Source: Flavobacteriales bacterium
Lineage (GTDB): Bacteria; Bacteroidota; Bacteroidia; Flavobacteriales_E; Vicingaceae
Direction of reading: 5' to 3'
DNA length: 64,000 nt
NCBI GenBank assembly: GCA_029262875.1
Contig: JAJCYO010000008.1
Span: 1-64,000, forward strand
How positions within the stretch are numbered: the first letter of the stretch is position 1; each line of letters opens with the position of its first letter. The notes beneath the pieces are model-generated. The model ran no database searches. It was given only the letters and a program-made list of their open reading frames with translations, and was not told where the DNA came from. Of this stretch, positions 1 to 8,268 are shown in pieces. A program made the translations under genes and the position numbers.

Positions 1-54
1 TTATTGTTATTTTTTTTTTTATCATTTTCTTTTGTTTTATAATCCATATGTTTG

Positions 55-94
55 AAAAAAAAAAGCCATTCTCGATATCGAGAATGGCTTTTTT
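55..94 (-). terminator. Intrinsic terminator, possibly bidirectional
   Basis: A perfect 24-base palindrome at 65-88 (gccattctcgat and its complement) is flanked by an A run before and a T run after, so it can end transcription on either strand. It lies just past the stop of the minus-strand lipoprotein at 110-292. With no spacer, the centre of the palindrome must form the loop. Confidence 0.85.
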
Positions 95-109
95 CGATAT
101 TAAAATATC

Positions 110-292
110 TTAGTCGATTGTTCCACCACAAGCAGAACAGCTACTTTCGAAAAGAGAAACTCCTAAAACACTTCCAGCTTCATCTTCAGTAAACGTTGTT
201 CCATCAGCACATGTACATTCTTTGTCTTTACTACATGAAGTAAAAGCTATTGAACCACCAACGATTATAGCTAATAATAATAATTTTTTCAT
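110..292 (-). CDS. Small Cys-rich lipoprotein (paralog A)
   Basis: A 60-residue predicted lipoprotein of unknown function. It has a short basic start (MKKLLLL), a hydrophobic stretch and the lipobox FTSC at residues 17-20, so the mature protein would be only about 41 residues with an acylated Cys20. The mature part has further cysteines (CTC near residues 26-28 and a C-x2-C near 52-55), which could form disulfides or bind a metal. It is clearly paralogous to the neighbour at 451-642: the signal peptides are nearly identical (IAFTSC) and both have a following K-D-x-E-C-x-C motif. The separate terminator suggests its own transcript. No function is assigned. Confidence 0.7.
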   Translation of the reverse strand: MKKLLLLAIIVGGSIAFTSCSKDKECTCADGTTFTEDEAGSVLGVSLFESSCSACGGTID

Positions 293-407
293 AACAATTC
301 TTATTTAGTTAATAATAATGAGGTGCAAGATATAATATTTTTTCAGGAAATACAATGAAAATAGTAATAAAATAATGCAAGGCCCTTAGTGGCAACCACC
401 GCAAACA

Positions 408-436
408 AAAAAAGCTACCAATAAAGTAGCTCTTTT
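408..436 (-). terminator. Intrinsic terminator
   Basis: A 6-bp stem (agctac at 413-418, gtagct at 426-431) with a 7-base loop is followed, in the minus direction, by a run of T. It sits directly downstream of the minus-strand lipoprotein at 451-642. Confidence 0.7.
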
Positions 437-450
437 ATCAAAGGTTTCAA

Positions 451-642
451 TTATTTTATTGAGCAGCTCTCATCTCCTATCTTAGCAACATCACATAAAG
501 TTTGTAAACTAGTGCCTGCGTCTTCTGCATCAGATTCAGTAATATTTGCATAAGTATCGCATACACATTCCTCATCTTTTGCACAAGAAGTAAAAGCTAT
601 AGTCCCACCCATTATAATTGCAACGTATAATAACTTTTTCAT
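451..642 (-). CDS. Small Cys-rich lipoprotein (paralog B)
   Basis: A 63-residue predicted lipoprotein of unknown function, the tandem paralog of the gene at 110-292. It starts MKKLLYVAII, has the lipobox FTSC (Cys20) and then K-D-E-E-C-V-C, matching the spacing in the neighbour. The C-terminal halves have diverged, though both keep extra cysteines and an acidic E/D-rich middle. It is flanked by terminators on both sides, so it is probably a single-gene transcript. A TAGTTTTG element at 678-685 could be its -7 box. Confidence 0.68.
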   Translation of the reverse strand: MKKLLYVAIIMGGTIAFTSCAKDEECVCDTYANITESDAEDAGTSLQTLCDVAKIGDESCSIK

Positions 643-677
643 AATTACATTTTTAATTAATAGTTAAATATATTATT

Positions 678-685
678 CAAAACTA
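678..685 (-). promoter_or_regulatory. Candidate -7 element (TAGTTTTG)
   Basis: Read on the minus strand this is TAGTTTTG, an exact match to the Bacteroidota TAnnTTTG consensus, 35 bases before the lipoprotein start at 642. No TTTG is present at the ideal -33 distance, which falls inside the upstream terminator hairpin (TTTC is there instead). It is therefore only a candidate. Confidence 0.35.
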
Positions 686-689
686 TACA

Positions 690-725
690 AAAAAAAAGGC
701 TCTTGAAACATCAAGAGCCTTTTTT
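690..725 (-). terminator. Intrinsic terminator of the OmpA/TPR lipoprotein gene
   Basis: A 9-bp perfect stem (ggctcttga at 698-706, tcaagagcc at 711-719) with a 4-base loop is flanked by A and T runs. It lies just beyond the stop of the minus-strand gene ending at 742 and would work on either strand. Confidence 0.88.
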
Positions 726-741
726 CAACTATTTTATTTTC

Positions 742-2463
742 TTAGTTAACAGCAGATTGGAAATCAGCGTTATCTCTAAATTTAATAAATTCAGCATCTC
801 CTTTAGCTTTAGCTTTTAAAGCAGCATCTTTAGAAGTAGCTGTTTTTAAATTGTTAATCATCATATCATTGTCAGCACCTCTTGCTCCTGCAATTGCCTT
901 CAAGTAATAAGACAATGCTTCGTCTTTATCATCAGATCCATCAACAACAGCTCCTATTGAGTTATTTCCATTTAACAATTGTGCTAATGCAGAGTTAAAT
1001 GAATTCACTCCTGAATAGTTTGATGATGCAGAAACATAGTCACCTTGAATGATGTTTATAATTCCTTTATTTTGTGCAACTTCTTCACCTGCACCAGAAG
1101 CATTGTTATAATACTCCATAGCTCCATCCAAGTTTCCATTTAACCTCTCAATAACTCCTAAGTTGTTTTGGATAATAGGATTGTTAGCAGAAAGTCCATT
1201 TGCTTTATCAAACTCAGCTTTAGCATCAGCCAATTTGTTTTGAGACACATAGATGTAACCAACATTGTTTGGTCCTCTCCAGTCACCTGAGTGAATAGAT
1301 GAAACACTCTTGTAAATAGATTCTTTCTTCGCTACATCATCATACAACGTAGCTGCGTAAAGCATTTGCTCAACATCTAAAGAATCGATTTTTGTATCAA
1401 CTAATGCCTTAATCTCATCATCAGTTAAGTTATGGTGTTTCATCACCAAGTTACATTGTGATCTTCTTAACTCAGGAAGAATCTTCTTAGATACTTCAGT
1501 ATAAGTAGCTCCAATGTTTTTAATCTCTTCTTCTCTTTTTGCTCCATCTTGGTAAGTTTCTAAAACTCTAATGATTAATTCTTTGTCAGCAATATCAGAT
1601 GCTTGCATCATTGTTTTAAAACCATTCCAATCTTCACCTTTTCCAACTGCAGTTGTAAACCCTGTTTCAGGCAATTCAACTTTTGCTCTCTTTAAAAGAG
1701 ACTCAATTGATTTACCAGCAGAAGCAGCTCTCTCGTTAGCTAAGTTCTCATTTTTACTTAACTCACCTTCAGGAGAAGCGTATGCGCTAATGGATAATCC
1801 ATTAAATTCCATCTTAACATCTTCGTTCCATCCTTTTAGTTTAGACTTTAAATCCTTAATGTCAGCATCACTCAATTCGCTCCCTCTAACAGTAGAGTTA
1901 CTTACCAAGTAATGAATTTCAACATTATTATCTTCTAACGTGAACTTAACGAATTTATCAGCTCCCATAATCGCTTTATCAGATGACATTACCAGCTTAG
2001 GTGTGATGATTGTACCATCTCCAACTTTTCTTGGGTCTAAATCTTTTGTTTTCTCTTTGTACTCACCAGTTACTCTTAATTCAACAGTAGCAACCTCCAT
2101 TCCATCTTTGTAAGGAATTTTAGCTGAATGAGAAAAACTTCCTCCTGATTCATACTTAATTGTAGTTCCTTCCGCTTCAGAAACTTCACCTTTTAATTTT
2201 AAAGGTTCAAACGACTCAGAGTTCTCTCCATAAACTAATACAGGAGTAATTGTTGCAGATACTTTCTTATTAAAATATTTTTCAGGGAAACTTCCTGAAA
2301 ATGTGATTGCAATAGTATCTCCATGCATTTCAACTGGATTTGGAGTAAGCTCGTAATTTACTTCTCCTTGTCTTTTAATCATTTTGTTTAATGGGTTACA
2401 TGCCATTAATACAGTAGATGCAACAACAACTAATGCCAATAATTTTGAGTTTCGATTCTTCAT
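742..2463 (-). CDS. Outer-membrane lipoprotein with OmpA-like and TPR regions
   Basis: A 573-residue predicted lipoprotein, probably held on the periplasmic face of an envelope membrane. The signal peptide ends in a lipobox at about residues 19-22 (LMAC). Residues about 35-190 look like beta-rich Ig-like domains. Residues about 205-310 resemble an OmpA-type peptidoglycan-binding fold: the strand LSISAYASPEGE takes the place of the usual GHTD motif and is followed by the helix LANERAASAGKSI. Residues about 385-545 contain TPR-like helices (for example NNPIIQNNLGVIERLNGNLD). It is followed by its own terminator. Architecture and lipoprotein status are seen in the sequence; a role linking the membrane to peptidoglycan is inferred from the OmpA-like region. 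I do not recognise a named gene. Confidence 0.72.
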   Translation of the reverse strand: MKNRNSKLLALVVVASTVLMACNPLNKMIKRQGEVNYELTPNPVEMHGDTIAITFSGSFPEKYFNKKVSATITPVLVYGENSESFEPLKLKGEVSEAEGTTIKYESGGSFSHSAKIPYKDGMEVATVELRVTGEYKEKTKDLDPRKVGDGTIITPKLVMSSDKAIMGADKFVKFTLEDNNVEIHYLVSNSTVRGSELSDADIKDLKSKLKGWNEDVKMEFNGLSISAYASPEGELSKNENLANERAASAGKSIESLLKRAKVELPETGFTTAVGKGEDWNGFKTMMQASDIADKELIIRVLETYQDGAKREEEIKNIGATYTEVSKKILPELRRSQCNLVMKHHNLTDDEIKALVDTKIDSLDVEQMLYAATLYDDVAKKESIYKSVSSIHSGDWRGPNNVGYIYVSQNKLADAKAEFDKANGLSANNPIIQNNLGVIERLNGNLDGAMEYYNNASGAGEEVAQNKGIINIIQGDYVSASSNYSGVNSFNSALAQLLNGNNSIGAVVDGSDDKDEALSYYLKAIAGARGADNDMMINNLKTATSKDAALKAKAKGDAEFIKFRDNADFQSAVN

Positions 2464-2571
2464 CTTTATAAGGTTATGCTTTAAAAATCTATTTTTTAGT
2501 TAACTTTTTCAACTGCAATGATAGTCAATACTTTTTATATTTAAAAAACTATTTAACATTATATGTATTAT

Positions 2572-3057
2572 TTAACCTAAAGTTTTGATTACTGGTAACT
2601 TATCATCACAAGAATTTTTAAGTTCCAATACCGTTTTACTCAATAAAGGGTGAATAAAACCGGGAAGTATTTCCGCCAGGGGAAAAAGTACAAAGTTTCT
2701 GTCTTGTATATATGGGTGTGGAACTTTTAAATCAATCGTATCAATTATTGAGTCTCCATAAAAGAGTAGATCAATGTCAATAACACGTTGTTGCCATTTT
2801 TTCTTACCTAATCTTTCTCTTCCTTGCTGTTTTTCAACACTTAAACAAGTATTTAAAACTTCTTCTGGGTTTAAACCCGTCTCCACAACAATGACTTGAT
2901 TTAAAAAGTTTGGTTGATTTTCTGCGCCCCAGGCTTTTGTTTCATACAACGAGGAAGACAAAATAAGTCTTCCTACACGATCTTCTATGGAAGCAATCGA
3001 ATTCCTAAAAGTCTGATTTACATCACCTACATTGCCACCTAATGATAAAACCACCAT
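2572..3057 (-). CDS. folK: 2-amino-4-hydroxy-6-hydroxymethyldihydropteridine diphosphokinase
   Basis: HPPK transfers pyrophosphate from ATP to 6-hydroxymethyl-dihydropterin in folate synthesis, in the cytoplasm. The protein opens with the family signature LSLGGNVGD, has LYETKAWG and NFLNQVIVVET in the pterin-binding part, and contains VIDIDLLFYGD, whose aspartates D94 and D96 match the Mg-binding pair. The conserved VPHP follows. I start at the ATG at 3057 (161 residues) because the family begins directly with this strand; an upstream in-frame ATG at 3087 would add ten unconserved residues. It is divergent from sppA, and the OmpA/TPR lipoprotein gene lies about 110 bases downstream on the same strand. 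Confidence 0.93.
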   Translation of the reverse strand: MVVLSLGGNVGDVNQTFRNSIASIEDRVGRLILSSSLYETKAWGAENQPNFLNQVIVVETGLNPEEVLNTCLSVEKQQGRERLGKKKWQQRVIDIDLLFYGDSIIDTIDLKVPHPYIQDRNFVLFPLAEILPGFIHPLLSKTVLELKNSCDDKLPVIKTLG

Positions 3058-3124
3058 ATTATTCCGTTTATCAATTTCCACAACCATTGGTGTATTTATT
3101 AAATAATGTGAGCATCTCTTATTC

Positions 3125-3132
3125 TACTTTTG
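3125..3132 (+). promoter_or_regulatory. Candidate -7 promoter element for sppA (TACTTTTG)
   Basis: TACTTTTG matches TAnnTTTG exactly and would give a leader of roughly 20-25 bases before the sppA ATG at 3162. There is no good TTTG at the -33 position. The same octamer precedes rsmE at 5013-5020. Confidence 0.5.
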
Positions 3133-3161
3133 TAAATGTAAAACAACTAAACTAAATAATA

Positions 3162-4958
3162 ATGAAACAATTTTTTAAATTCATGTTCGCCAGTATGCTG
3201 GGAACTTTTATTACCATAATGCTTGCGAGCTTCTTTTCAATGGTTATCTTTTTTGCTATGCTTAGCGGAGTTATTTCTTCTGCATCTGAAGACACCCAAA
3301 AAGTAACTAAAGTAGAAGACAACTCCGTTCTTCACATTAAATTGAGTAATGCTATTCAGGATAGAACTTCTGACAATCCGTTTGAAAATTTCAATTTTCA
3401 AACCTTTGAGCCTGCGAATAATTTAGGATTAGATCAAATTTTAGAAAGTATAGAAAAAGCCAAAAATGATGATCGAATTGAAGGTATTTACCTTGATTTA
3501 ACATCAATCAACACGGGTATGGCAACAGTTGAGGAAATTAGAGACGCTTTGAATGATTTCAAAAAATCCAAGAAATGGATTATTAGTTATTCTGAGGTTT
3601 ACACTCAAAAAACTTACTATTTAGCCTCTGTTGCTGATAAGGTTTATTTAAATCCTGCAGGTATAATGGAACTTAGAGGTTTGGCAAATCAATTGATGTT
3701 CTTCAAAAACATGTTGGAAAAGTTAGAGATTGATGTTCAAATTATTCGTCATGGTAAATTTAAAAGTGCCGTTGAGCCATTTATGTTAGAAAAAATGAGT
3801 GATTCGAATAGAGAACAAATGCAAAAGATTTTAAATACAATGTGGGGAAGCATGCTTAACCAAGTATCTGGAAGTAGAAGCATTAAAATTTCTAAAATCA
3901 ATAAATTGGCTGACGAACTTAAAATACAGGATGCTAAAGATGCCAAAAAATACAATTTTGTTGATGGGTTGATGTATAAGGATGAGCTTTTGGCTGAGCT
4001 AAGAAAAAAACTAAAGGTTGGTGAAGATGATGAAATTCAGTATGTGAGTTTAGGAAAATACATGAAAGCTAAATCAAAGAAAAAGAAAAAGAAAACATCT
4101 TCTGACAATAAAATAGCGGTTGTTTATGCAAGTGGAAGTATTGTGAGTGGCACCAGTGACAAAGACAACATGGGCTCTGAAACGATTTCTAAAGCTATTA
4201 GAGAAGCGAGATTAGATGATGATGTAAAAGCAATCGTACTAAGAGTTAATTCTCCTGGAGGAAGTGCTTTAGCTTCTGATGTAATGTGGAGAGAAGTTGT
4301 CTTGGCTAAAAAAGCAAAACCGGTAGTTGTCTCTATGGGGGATGTAGCCGCTTCTGGTGGTTATTATATTGCTTGTGCAGCTGACAAAATTGTTGCAAGT
4401 GAAAAAACAATTACTGGATCTATTGGCGTTTTTGGAGTAATTCCAAACATGCAAGGATTCTTTAATAACAAAATGGGAATTACTTTTGACGGTGTTAAAA
4501 CCAATGAACATGGTGATATCATGACTGTTTTCAGGCCTTTAACTGCTGAAGAAAAGGACATTATTCAATTAGGAGTTGAAAAAATTTACGATGATTTTAT
4601 TACTAAAGTTGCTGATGGAAGAGGGATGACCAAAGAAGAAATTGATGCGATAGGTCAAGGTCGAGTTTGGGTTGGTGCTGATGCATTGGAAATTGGATTA
4701 GTTGATGAAATTGGCGGATTAACTAAAGCGATTGATATTGCTAAAGGGTTAGCTAAAATAGAAGACTTCGAAACTGAAGCTTATCCTAAAAGAAAAGATC
4801 CTTTTGAGGAACTTATTAAAGAATTATCTGGTGATATTGAGACTAGGATGCTAAAAAACAACTTGGGTGAAAACTACAAGTACTATCAAAAAATGCAATC
4901 CATAAGCAACCAATCAGGAGTTATGGCTCGTCTACCATTTGATATGGACATTCATTAA
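3162..4958 (+). CDS. sppA: Signal peptide peptidase SppA, 67K type
   Basis: A membrane-anchored serine/lysine protease that degrades cleaved signal peptides. It has 598 residues, typical of the long two-half form. One N-terminal membrane segment (about residues 10-40) is followed by two ClpP-like halves. The first half carries the catalytic lysine in FKSAVEPFM (about K201). The second carries the serine nucleophile in DVAASGGYYIA (S398). The halves are joined by a lysine-rich linker around residues 302-312. Both key residues are present, so it should be active. The gene is monocistronic or nearly so: a candidate promoter lies upstream and a strong hairpin terminator directly after. Confidence 0.95.
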   Translation: MKQFFKFMFASMLGTFITIMLASFFSMVIFFAMLSGVISSASEDTQKVTKVEDNSVLHIKLSNAIQDRTSDNPFENFNFQTFEPANNLGLDQILESIEKAKNDDRIEGIYLDLTSINTGMATVEEIRDALNDFKKSKKWIISYSEVYTQKTYYLASVADKVYLNPAGIMELRGLANQLMFFKNMLEKLEIDVQIIRHGKFKSAVEPFMLEKMSDSNREQMQKILNTMWGSMLNQVSGSRSIKISKINKLADELKIQDAKDAKKYNFVDGLMYKDELLAELRKKLKVGEDDEIQYVSLGKYMKAKSKKKKKKTSSDNKIAVVYASGSIVSGTSDKDNMGSETISKAIREARLDDDVKAIVLRVNSPGGSALASDVMWREVVLAKKAKPVVVSMGDVAASGGYYIACAADKIVASEKTITGSIGVFGVIPNMQGFFNNKMGITFDGVKTNEHGDIMTVFRPLTAEEKDIIQLGVEKIYDDFITKVADGRGMTKEEIDAIGQGRVWVGADALEIGLVDEIGGLTKAIDIAKGLAKIEDFETEAYPKRKDPFEELIKELSGDIETRMLKNNLGENYKYYQKMQSISNQSGVMARLPFDMDIH

Positions 4959-4976
4959 TCATTAGAATTAATTATA

Positions 4977-5007
4977 AAAAAGGAGTTGAGTTTCAACTCC
5001 TTTTTTT
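4977..5007 (+). terminator. Intrinsic terminator of sppA
   Basis: A 9-bp perfect stem (aggagttga at 4981-4989, tcaactcct at 4993-5001) with a 3-base loop is followed by a T run. It lies 19 bases after the sppA stop and rules out an upstream start for rsmE at 4986. Confidence 0.9.
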
Positions 5008-5012
5008 ATTTC

Positions 5013-5020
5013 TACTTTTG
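5013..5020 (+). promoter_or_regulatory. Candidate -7 promoter element for the rsmE cluster (TACTTTTG)
   Basis: An exact TAnnTTTG match immediately after the sppA terminator and 17 bases before the rsmE ATG. The -33 position falls in the terminator stem and reads GTTT/TTTC, a weak match. It is well placed to restart transcription for the rsmE-to-7.9 kb cluster. Confidence 0.5.
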
Positions 5021-5036
5021 TTGTTCTGATTCGGTT

Positions 5037-5738
5037 ATGAATATATTTTACACTCCAGACATTAGCAACGAAAAAACTTACACGTTAAGTGAAAGTGAAT
5101 CAAAACATGCTATTCGTGTGCTTCGATTAAAAAAAGATAACAACATTATTTTAGTTGATGGAAAAGGAAACTTTTTTGAATCTACAATTATTAATGATCA
5201 TCCAAAAAAATGTGAAGTAAGCATTTTAAAAATCAGAAAAGAGAAAAAATTAAAACCCAAGCTTCACATCGCAATTGCTCCAACTAAGAATAACGACAGA
5301 ACGGAATGGTTTATAGAAAAATGTACTGAAATAGGGATTAAAGAAATTACTCCAATCTTGTGTAGCCATTCTGAACGAAAACAAATTAAACAGGAGCGTT
5401 TAATAAAAACAGCAATCTCAGCGATGAAACAATCACTGAAAGCAACATTACCTTTGATAAATGAGTTAACCAGTATTAGTGATATCATAGACCTACCCTT
5501 TGATGGAGAGAAATACATTGCCCATTGTTATAAAGAAAATCAAAAGCACTTTAAAGCAGTTTATACTAAAGAAAAAAATAGCTTAATTTTGATAGGACCA
5601 GAAGGAGATTTTAGTGAAGAAGAAGTTACATTAGCTATTGAAAAAGGATTTGAACCAATAAGTTTTGGAGAAAATCGTTTAAGAACAGAAACAGCAGGAG
5701 TTGTAGCGTGTACTGCATTTAATTTAATGAATGAATAG
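5037..5738 (+). CDS. rsmE: 16S rRNA (uracil(1498)-N(3))-methyltransferase
   Basis: Methylates N3 of U1498 in 16S rRNA using S-adenosylmethionine. It has 233 residues. The N-terminal RNA-binding barrel includes HAIRVLRL, and the C-terminal SPOUT knot shows LIGPEGDFSEEE and FGENRLRTETAG, the two SAM-binding loops of this family. I start at the ATG at 5037, giving MNIFYTPD, which fits the family; the open frame reaches back to 4986, but that start lies inside the sppA terminator. The stop overlaps the next start by 8 bases, so translation of the DUF4159 gene is probably coupled. Confidence 0.95.
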   Translation: MNIFYTPDISNEKTYTLSESESKHAIRVLRLKKDNNIILVDGKGNFFESTIINDHPKKCEVSILKIRKEKKLKPKLHIAIAPTKNNDRTEWFIEKCTEIGIKEITPILCSHSERKQIKQERLIKTAISAMKQSLKATLPLINELTSISDIIDLPFDGEKYIAHCYKENQKHFKAVYTKEKNSLILIGPEGDFSEEEVTLAIEKGFEPISFGENRLRTETAGVVACTAFNLMNE

Positions 5739-6387
5739 AGTTATAAGTATACTGTTAGTATTTGCAAGCTTAACTTGTTTTAGCCAAACCTCGAGCTATC
5801 AAATCGCATTGTTAAAATACAATGGTGGTGGTGATTGGTATGCTAATTTAGAAACCTCTCTACCCAACCTAATCACTTTTTGCAATAAAAATTTAAATAC
5901 AACTATTAATCCTGATCAAGCCATTGTGGATGTTGGTAGTAAAGAAATATTCAATTATCCTTTTGTGCACATTACTGGCCATGGAAATATTATTTTAAAT
6001 GGTGATGAGGCTGAAAACTTGAGAAACTATCTGATTGGTGGTGGATTTTTACACATTTCTGACAACTATGGAATGGATAAATTTCTCAGACCACAAATAA
6101 AAAAAGTATTTCCCGAATTGGAATTTGTTGAAATCCCTTACTCCCACCCTATTTATCATCAGAAGTACGATTTCAACAATGGTCTTCCTAAAATACATGA
6201 GCACGATGATAAACCTCCTCAAGGTTTTGGGCTAATTTATGAAGGAAGATTAGTGTGTTTTTATGATGTTGAATGCGACTTAGGGGATGGCTGGGAAGAT
6301 CAAGAAGTACACAACGATTCTGAAGAGAACAGACTTAAGGCGCTTAAAATGGGTGCCAATCTTATTCAGTATGCCTTTTCACAATAA
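5731..6387 (+). CDS. Secreted DUF4159 domain protein
   Basis: A 218-residue protein with a cleavable signal peptide (about residues 1-18, ending CFSQ). The mature part matches DUF4159, a family common in Bacteroidota with a glutamine-amidotransferase-like fold, recognisable from IALLKYNGGGDWYAN, FVHITGHG and GGGFLHISDNYG. Its biochemical role is not known. It overlaps rsmE by 8 bases and is followed without a gap by the 6388 gene, so it belongs to the same operon. Family call is confident; function unknown. Confidence 0.85.
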   Translation: MNRVISILLVFASLTCFSQTSSYQIALLKYNGGGDWYANLETSLPNLITFCNKNLNTTINPDQAIVDVGSKEIFNYPFVHITGHGNIILNGDEAENLRNYLIGGGFLHISDNYGMDKFLRPQIKKVFPELEFVEIPYSHPIYHQKYDFNNGLPKIHEHDDKPPQGFGLIYEGRLVCFYDVECDLGDGWEDQEVHNDSEENRLKALKMGANLIQYAFSQ

Positions 6388-6780
6388 ATGAAAAAGTCCA
6401 TAAGAAATATGTCTAATGCCGAGTTGATTGAATTCTATACAACCAAAAGATTAAACGGAATGGATTTCTCAATAATGAGAAAAGACATGGAAAGAAAAGA
6501 AGTTGAGCCTTCTATTATCAAAGAAGTTATTTGGGAAATTGATCATCAAATGTTGATTCTCCCTAAAATTGAAAAAGAATACAATACCGCCAAATGGGTA
6601 TATTCGTTATCAATTGTTTTTTTAATAATTCCAACATTATTTTTGGTTTACCTCTTAGTAGATGGTGAGGAATTAAATACCAGAATGTTCCTAATTGTCC
6701 CAATACAATTAATCGCTTTTTATACCGCTAAAACCAAATTCAAAAGAGCAAAGTTTAATAGGGATAGAAAAGGTTTATGA
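6388..6780 (+). CDS. Uncharacterised protein with two C-terminal membrane segments
   Basis: A 130-residue protein of unknown function. Residues 1-65 are charged and helical, and residues about 72-92 and 98-116 are hydrophobic, so it is probably an inner-membrane protein with a cytoplasmic N-terminal domain. The ATG follows the preceding stop directly (TAA ATG), and its own stop overlaps the next start in an ATGA arrangement, showing tight operon packing between the DUF4159 and methyltransferase genes. Confidence 0.65.
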   Translation: MKKSIRNMSNAELIEFYTTKRLNGMDFSIMRKDMERKEVEPSIIKEVIWEIDHQMLILPKIEKEYNTAKWVYSLSIVFLIIPTLFLVYLLVDGEELNTRMFLIVPIQLIAFYTAKTKFKRAKFNRDRKGL

Positions 6781-7934
6781 ACTCAGATGAACAAACCTTT
6801 ATAGAAGCTAACAAGCAAAAATCAGTAGCAGCATTAGCCCTGCTGTTGAGTAAAAAACCAGCACTGAACAAAGAATTTATTCTTAGCCAAATTAACGGCA
6901 TTCAAAAAGCCAAAACGAAACTTCCAGAATTCTTCAACACCCCTAACATTATCTATCCATCCAAATTATCTATGGAGCAATGTTCTTCCGAAAAAACTGG
7001 AACATACAAAAGTGAACTGGTGAAAGGTGAAAAGATGATTGACTTAACTGGAGGTTTCGGAATTGACAGTTATTACTTTTCTAAAAAGTTTGATCAGGTT
7101 ACCTACATAGAACAAAACAAAGCGTTAGTTGAAACAACTAAGCACAACTTTAGTTTATTGAAAGCTGACAACATTAAATTAATTAATGTTACCGCAGAGG
7201 AATTCATCAATACTACAGAAGGTATTGTAGACCTTATTTACATTGATCCAAGCAGAAGAAGTGAAAACGAGCGTATTTTCATGTTAAAGGAGTGTGCACC
7301 AAACATCATTGATTTAGCACCAAAACTATTTTCCATTACCAATAAAATTTTAGTTAAAACTGCCCCTCTTTTAGACATTAAACAAACCTTAAGAGATTTA
7401 AAACACGTTACTAAAGTTTGGGTTGTTTCTGTTAAAAATGACTGTAAAGAAGTATTGTACTTATTAGAAAAAGATGCAAAGGTTGAGCCTGAAATTTACA
7501 CCGTAAACTTTTTGGAAAGTAATCAAGAATTTCACTTTAATTTTCAAGAAGAAAGTGATACCAATTCGAGTTATTCAGAACCTCTCAACTATTTATACGA
7601 ACCCAATGCATCTGTTTTAAAAGCAGGGGCCTTTAAGAGTATTGGTGAAAATTACAAAGCGAATAAACTGGCTTCCAGCACCCACCTCTATACTTCTACA
7701 GAACTCATTGAAGATTTTCCTGGTAGGATATTTAAAATAGCAAAGGTACTCCCCTATCAACCAAAAGATTTTAAAAAATTGGGATTAGCAAAAGCCAACG
7801 TAAGTACTCGTAATTTTAAAGATAATCCAGAACAAGTAAAAAAGAAACTGAAATTAAAAGATGGTGGGGAACATTATCTTTTTGCAACCACTGATTTAAA
7901 TGGTAAACCTATTTTAATTATTTGCGTAAAATAA
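6777..7934 (+). CDS. SAM-dependent methyltransferase with THUMP-like domain
   Basis: A 385-residue class I methyltransferase of the PG_1098/THUMP-like group found in Bacteroidota. The SAM-binding motif I is MIDLTGGFGIDS, followed by the acidic end of strand 2 in VTYIEQN. Motif IV-like IYIDPSRR resembles the N6-adenine or RNA-methylating loops. The C-terminal THUMP-like region ends in NVSTRNFKDNPEQVKKKL and GGEHYLF. An RNA substrate is likely from the THUMP-like domain, but the site is unknown. Its ATG overlaps the previous stop by 4 bases. The neighbour rsmE is also an RNA methyltransferase. Confidence 0.85.
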   Translation: MNSDEQTFIEANKQKSVAALALLLSKKPALNKEFILSQINGIQKAKTKLPEFFNTPNIIYPSKLSMEQCSSEKTGTYKSELVKGEKMIDLTGGFGIDSYYFSKKFDQVTYIEQNKALVETTKHNFSLLKADNIKLINVTAEEFINTTEGIVDLIYIDPSRRSENERIFMLKECAPNIIDLAPKLFSITNKILVKTAPLLDIKQTLRDLKHVTKVWVVSVKNDCKEVLYLLEKDAKVEPEIYTVNFLESNQEFHFNFQEESDTNSSYSEPLNYLYEPNASVLKAGAFKSIGENYKANKLASSTHLYTSTELIEDFPGRIFKIAKVLPYQPKDFKKLGLAKANVSTRNFKDNPEQVKKKLKLKDGGEHYLFATTDLNGKPILIICVK

Positions 7935-7937
7935 GGT

Positions 7938-8216
7938 ATGACTTCAGCCTTAGATATGATTAATTCGTTAAAGTTTAACAACAGACGTAAATCTGTTCAT
8001 ACTCCTTTTTCGAAAGACAAAAAATCATATGAAAAGGGGCAACCTGTAGTTTCGAAAGACTTATCACAATTTGAAAAAGACCTATTACTTAAAAAGCTTA
8101 AAGAAAATAGAGTGATGGAGAATAAACACAGAGTTTATAAAATGATTATCTCCTTTGGCCTTACCATAATTGTTATTGGTGGAATCGTTTTTATCATCAA
8201 ATTCACTTTTTTCTAA
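7938..8216 (+). CDS. Small single-pass membrane protein
   Basis: A 92-residue protein of unknown function. Residues 1-65 are polar and lysine-rich with no signal peptide, and residues about 69-90 form one membrane helix at the C-terminus, ending KFTFF. This is a tail-anchored arrangement with the bulk in the cytoplasm. It starts 3 bases after the methyltransferase stop and is the last gene of the rsmE cluster. Confidence 0.6.
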   Translation: MTSALDMINSLKFNNRRKSVHTPFSKDKKSYEKGQPVVSKDLSQFEKDLLLKKLKENRVMENKHRVYKMIISFGLTIIVIGGIVFIIKFTFF

Positions 8217-8245
8217 TCTGAAGATATTTTTCCTTTAAATTCAGT

Positions 8246-8253
8246 TACCTTCG
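8246..8253 (+). promoter_or_regulatory. Candidate -7 element (TACCTTCG)
   Basis: This matches TAnnTTTG at seven of eight positions (C for T at position 7), 16 bases before the ATG at 8269, after the previous operon ends. It would drive the 8269-8594-9508 set. No -33 TTTG is visible, so support is modest. Confidence 0.35.
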
Positions 8254-8268
8254 TTTTAAACTTTTTTT

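Noticed and set aside
1571-1912. Plus-strand 113-codon frame
   Set aside because: It lies wholly opposite the OmpA/TPR lipoprotein gene, and its protein has no domain.
4077-4100. A-rich tract in sppA as a frameshift or phase-variation site
   Set aside because: The A runs are interrupted by G, both halves of SppA are in the same frame, and the tract encodes a plain Lys-rich linker.
4986-5036. N-terminal extension of RsmE starting at 4986
   Set aside because: The extra 17 codons lie inside the sppA terminator and a candidate promoter, and the residues are unlike the family, which begins at the ATG at 5037.
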